From positions 1 to 7,947 of the forward strand of contig JAUNRY010000095.1 of NCBI GenBank assembly GCA_030539475.1: 7,947 nucleotides of DNA, in the 5' to 3' direction. Under the pieces are notes generated by a model. It was not told where the DNA came from. It was given only the letters and a program-made list of their open reading frames with translations, and did not search any database. This DNA is from Bacteroidia bacterium. Lineage in GTDB: Bacteria > Bacteroidota > Bacteroidia > Bacteroidales > Dysgonomonadaceae. Made by a program: the position numbers and the translations under genes. This document shows, piece after piece, positions 5,160 to 7,947 of the stretch; the stretch's first letter is position 1; each line of letters begins with the position of its first letter.

Positions 5160-6566
5160 ATGTACTACCTCATGCCTGTTGTTTTTATTCTTGGGATAGT
5201 GGCCATTATACTCGAGGATAAAATAAAGGTAAACAAATCGGCAACGGCGGTTATGATGTGCATTGTCTTGTGGCTGATGCTTATGTTTAACGGACAAGAC
5301 ATTTTGGTGGAGCGGCAAAATGCCGGCTTTATGCAATATGCGGAACGTGCCGAAATTTCGGGTTTGCCGGATAAAGAAAAAATAACGGCTTATTTAACCG
5401 AAAGAGCATTTATCCCTCATTTAGGCGATGTGTCGCAAACATTGTTTTTCGTGATGTGCACCATGCTTATTGTGAGTACTGTGGATAAGCATGGCGGTTT
5501 TCTGGCGGTTGCTCGGTTTATCAGCACAAATAATAAACGCCTTTTACTGTGGTATTTGAGTATAGCATCGTTCTTTTTTTCGGCGTTGCTCGATAACCTT
5601 GCCGCAGCCATTGTGTTGATTGCCATTTTGCGAAAACTCGCTCCCCATGCTACCGACCGGATGAAATATGCCTGTATGATTGTTATTGCGGCCAACGCGG
5701 GTGGCTCGTGGTCGCCCGTTGGCGACGTTACCACGCTGTTGTTGTGGACAGGCGGAAATATTTCGGCGTGGCATCAAATTTCGCACCTTTTCTTACCCGC
5801 TTTGGTCAATTTGCTTTTGCCGCTCATTGTGGCACATTTCTGGCTTTTCAGGAAAAATGTAAAGTTGCGTGAGAATTCCGAGATAGTAAAAGAAGATGAA
5901 TACGCCCAACATATACCTGTCCGTTCGCGCATCGTTATTTTTTTTATCGGGATTTTGTCGCTCGTGATGGTTCCTTTATTTCAAGCCGTTACCCATTTGC
6001 CTGCCTTTATGTGCGTGTTGATAGGAATGGTTTTCTTGTGGGTTTACACCGATATTATGTACGGAAAGCTTACCGAAATCCGCGATTCGCATAAACTTCG
6101 CATTTCTAAAATGCTTCATACCGTTGATCTGGCTACCATTTTCTTTTTCTTGGGTATATTAATGTCGGTGGCTGCGCTCAATACGGGGGGCCAACTCACA
6201 CTCTTTGCCGATTTCTTAACCGGGCATTTTAAAGAACCTTATGCAATTAGTTTCATCATCGGGGCGGCTTCTTCGTTGGTGGATAACGTGGCGTTAGTGG
6301 CCGCTACTATGGGTATGTATCCGGTTGTGGAGGCTTCGGCAGGTGTAACCTCTTATTTGCAGTTTTTTGTTGCCGATGGCGGTTTTTGGACATTTCTCGC
6401 GTATTGTGCCGTAACGGGTGGCAGTTTTCTCATTATTGGTTCTGCAACGGGCGTAACCGTGATGGGGCTGGAAAAAGTGAGTTTCGGGTATTACTTGAAA
6501 CGGTTCACGCCGTTGGCTTTGCTGGGGTATGTTGCGGGGGCGGCAGTGTTTTTGGCAATGGCATAA
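5160..6566 (+). CDS. nhaD: NhaD-type Na+/H+ antiporter
   Basis: The product has 468 residues with about a dozen hydrophobic segments, in the ArsB/NhaD ion-transporter superfamily. Motifs typical of NhaD are SALLDNLAAAIVLIAIL (141-157), GGSWSPVGDVTTLLLW (181-196), SSLVDNVALVAATMGMY (371-387) and GGSFLIIGSATGVTVMGLEK (420-439). The last three segments match NhaD proteins closely and carry the paired D-N and small-residue motifs thought to line the ion path. A soluble loop lies at about 50-90 and another at about 231-255. The protein exchanges Na+ or Li+ for protons at the inner membrane, for salt and alkaline tolerance. The ATG at 5160 lies nine bases after nfo and gives a membrane-start MYYLMPVVFILGIVAIILED; translation may be coupled to nfo. 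No separate promoter is visible. Ion preference is not readable from sequence. Confidence 0.93.
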   Translation: MYYLMPVVFILGIVAIILEDKIKVNKSATAVMMCIVLWLMLMFNGQDILVERQNAGFMQYAERAEISGLPDKEKITAYLTERAFIPHLGDVSQTLFFVMCTMLIVSTVDKHGGFLAVARFISTNNKRLLLWYLSIASFFFSALLDNLAAAIVLIAILRKLAPHATDRMKYACMIVIAANAGGSWSPVGDVTTLLLWTGGNISAWHQISHLFLPALVNLLLPLIVAHFWLFRKNVKLRENSEIVKEDEYAQHIPVRSRIVIFFIGILSLVMVPLFQAVTHLPAFMCVLIGMVFLWVYTDIMYGKLTEIRDSHKLRISKMLHTVDLATIFFFLGILMSVAALNTGGQLTLFADFLTGHFKEPYAISFIIGAASSLVDNVALVAATMGMYPVVEASAGVTSYLQFFVADGGFWTFLAYCAVTGGSFLIIGSATGVTVMGLEKVSFGYYLKRFTPLALLGYVAGAAVFLAMA

Positions 6567-6593
6567 TTGAACGTTAAATTCAAAAGCGATAAT

Positions 6594-7346
6594 ATGAGGA
6601 TAAAAATTCTTTTAGCTCTTGCTTTCTCAATAAGCTTTATGGCTAAAGCACAAAATGTAGCACTTATAAAAGAACCGTTTGTTAGAAACGACACACTAAT
6701 TTTGCTTCAGCTTTCTTATGGCGTTGGCAGCGAAGTTGAGATGCAAAAAGCGTACGTTGAACCCAATTGGGATTCGGAAATTGGTAAAAGATTGTTGAGT
6801 TTTTCATTTGCCGAACGAGACAGGGCGGAGTACGAAAAAGCAATCCGAAATCTTAAAAATCAATATCCCCGTGTTTTGGGAAAACATTTACTGGCTCAGT
6901 TTCCCACACATTGGCTGCCGCTTATCTCTTTTCGGGACAAATATTACGTTTATGATTGGGAAGCATATCCCCGTTGGTTTAACGATTCGGTTTATGTTAA
7001 ATATTCTCAAGACGGAGCTGTTCCATACCTCATTAAAAGTTTTGAGAAAAAATCGAACACCCATTTTCAAACACGGGTAATTGATGCATTTAGTCCTTGT
7101 AGCGATAAAATACAAATTATTGATTTTTACCTCATTCATCCTGACAATGGCATTGCCGTGGTACGAACAACCTTTTGTTCCGACGAAGAAAAAACAGTTT
7201 CACACCAATTGATGGTCGCGCTTGAAAAAGCAACCAATTTTGATATTATAGTTTGGGAAACCCAACTGGATATGCCGGCTACTGAAGAGTTGATATTTGA
7301 CCAAATTGATTTCGATAAACTAGTAAGAGACAGTAAAATGGAATAA
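6594..7346 (+). CDS. Secreted protein of unknown function
   Basis: I do not recognise a family. From the ATG at 6594 the product has 250 residues. It starts MRIKILLALAFSISFMAKAQ, a signal peptide with likely cleavage at AKA-QN and no lipobox cysteine, so it is periplasmic or secreted. An in-frame TTG at 6567 would put a charged stretch before the signal peptide and is unlikely. The mature part has a charged helix-like region (about 73-95), an aromatic-rich segment with H106-W107, YYVYDWEAYPRWF (117-129) and YVKYSQDG (134-141), then a beta-rich C-terminal half. There are only two cysteines, C169 and C195, which could form a disulfide. The gene follows nhaD by 27 bases with no terminator between, so cotranscription is possible. 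Its base composition is lower in G+C than nhaD, more like cas6 downstream. Confidence 0.8.
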   Translation: MRIKILLALAFSISFMAKAQNVALIKEPFVRNDTLILLQLSYGVGSEVEMQKAYVEPNWDSEIGKRLLSFSFAERDRAEYEKAIRNLKNQYPRVLGKHLLAQFPTHWLPLISFRDKYYVYDWEAYPRWFNDSVYVKYSQDGAVPYLIKSFEKKSNTHFQTRVIDAFSPCSDKIQIIDFYLIHPDNGIAVVRTTFCSDEEKTVSHQLMVALEKATNFDIIVWETQLDMPATEELIFDQIDFDKLVRDSKME

Positions 7347-7380
7347 TTTCTGTGCCATCTTAAAAAAAATCACTTATAAT

Positions 7381-7388
7381 TATCTTTG
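7381..7388 (+). promoter_or_regulatory. Candidate upstream -7 box for cas6 (TATCTTTG)
   Basis: TATCTTTG is a perfect TAnnTTTG box, identical to that of nfo, and is followed by CA as in many Bacteroidota promoters. It would give a transcript starting near 7395 with a leader of about 100 bases before cas6. No TTG lies at a good -33 distance. Confidence 0.5.
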
Positions 7389-7440
7389 CACCGCTTTCTT
7401 ATTATTTATAATCATATTTACGATTTTTGCTGTTTATTTG

Positions 7441-7470
7441 TTGTTGTTAACCAAAAAATTGACATATTTG
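7441..7470 (+). promoter_or_regulatory. Candidate proximal promoter for cas6
   Basis: TTG (7441-7443) is separated by 19 bases from CATATTTG (7463-7470), which differs from TAnnTTTG at the first base. The start point would be near 7477, leaving a leader of about 18 bases. The spacing is ideal but the -7 box is imperfect, so it competes with the box at 7381-7388. Confidence 0.45.
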
Positions 7471-7495
7471 CCTAATATTTTTCACAAATCGACTT

Positions 7496-7947
7496 ATGAT
7501 GAAAATCAAAATCCTTCTAATCCGCTTTGAAAACGAGCTGTCATTCAATCAAATTGAAGCCTTCCGACGTGCGATAATTCATGCATTGAAAACCAAAGAC
7601 ATCTTGTTCCATAATCATCAGTCTGACGATAATAGTTACCGGTATTCGTATCCGCTTATTCAATACAAACGTATTAACAAAAAAGCGGTCATTACCTGTT
7701 TTGAGGATGGCACAACTGCAATTGGAAAACTTTTTATAGATTCAGACCTTTCACTAAATCTCAACGGTAGAACTCATAAATTTGAAGTGGAAAGCATCAA
7801 GGCTTACAATCACTTAGTACAAGTGTGGAACTCGAGTTTCAATTATACCATAAGAAAATGGTTGGCACTTAATCAAGAGAATTACCGTCTATACGAAAAG
7901 CTGGAAAGCGTGGCTGAAAAGTCGCTTTTTCTTGAGAATATCCTTAA
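7496..7947 (+). CDS. cas6: CRISPR-associated endoribonuclease Cas6 (Cas6b type), 5' part, cut by window edge
   Basis: The frame stays open to the edge, giving 150 residues. Characteristic Cas6b segments are KIKILLIRFENEL (3-15), DILFHNH (35-41), YRYSYPLIQYKRI (48-60), KAVITCFEDG (63-72), WLALNQENYRLY (122-133) and SLFLENIL (143-150), which normally leads into IGNILSFAKG. Cas6 cuts CRISPR precursor RNA within each repeat to give guide RNAs for type I and III effectors. H39 and H41 (H38 and H40 if counted from the second ATG) match the H-x-H pair I recall as catalytic in archaeal Cas6b. Two ATGs stand side by side at 7496 and 7499 and either may be used. Full-length relatives are somewhat over 200 residues, so the C-terminal third is missing. 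The low G+C and position suggest the first gene of a cas operon reading rightward. No CRISPR repeat is in the window. Confidence 0.85.
   Translation, partial: MMKIKILLIRFENELSFNQIEAFRRAIIHALKTKDILFHNHQSDDNSYRYSYPLIQYKRINKKAVITCFEDGTTAIGKLFIDSDLSLNLNGRTHKFEVESIKAYNHLVQVWNSSFNYTIRKWLALNQENYRLYEKLESVAEKSLFLENIL

Noticed and set aside
6567..6593. Upstream TTG start for the secreted unknown protein
   Set aside because: It abuts the nhaD stop and would add nine mostly polar residues before a normal signal peptide; the ATG at 6594 is better.
7347..7495. CRISPR repeats or leader upstream of cas6
   Set aside because: The A/T-rich 149 bases hold promoter-like boxes but no regularly spaced repeats.
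7945..7947. Terminal TAA read as the end of cas6
   Set aside because: The frame reads CTT at 7943-7945 followed by AA, so the TAA is out of frame and the gene continues past the edge.

Overview
The window looks like chromosomal DNA of a Bacteroidota bacterium, most likely Bacteroidales-like. The support is perfect TAnnTTTG promoter boxes with A/T-rich leaders, weak Shine-Dalgarno use, a BlaI/M56 regulator-protease pair, a Tat-exported sugar isomerase-like protein, and protein sequences that read like that phylum. No rRNA, tRNA, insertion sequence or CRISPR repeat is visible.

Left part, minus strand (4120 down to 1). A Tat-exported TIM-barrel isomerase/epimerase-like protein (3239-4120) is followed after 61 bases by a secreted glycerophosphodiester phosphodiesterase (2401-3177). 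An ATGA overlap leads to a small SpoT-like HD hydrolase (1973-2404). Next come a perfect 20-bp palindrome and the heme chaperone hemW (816-1943). After a 163-bp gap with two matching TACAAATGTA operator-like sites lies the BlaI-type repressor (281-652), which overlaps a truncated M56/BlaR1-like membrane peptidase (1-284).

Right part, plus strand (4299 to 7947). From a divergent 178-bp regulatory region run nfo (endonuclease IV, all nine metal ligands present), nhaD (Na+/H+ antiporter) and an unrecognised secreted protein (6594-7346). The nfo-nhaD junction is four tandem copies of a 7-base unit carrying the nfo stop codon. After 149 bases with good promoter candidates begins a gene cut by the window edge, recognisable as Cas6 of the Cas6b type. 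The edge is therefore probably the start of a CRISPR-Cas locus, with the effector genes and arrays beyond position 7947.

Composition changes after nhaD: sampled 60-base lines fall from about 47-50% G+C in the housekeeping genes to about 33-35% in the secreted-protein gene and cas6, which suggests an accessory region starts near 6570. The most notable points are the cas6 edge, the BlaI-like operators that coincide with the promoter box, the heptanucleotide tandem repeat at nfo/nhaD and the palindrome in front of hemW. No new multi-gene system is fully contained in the window.
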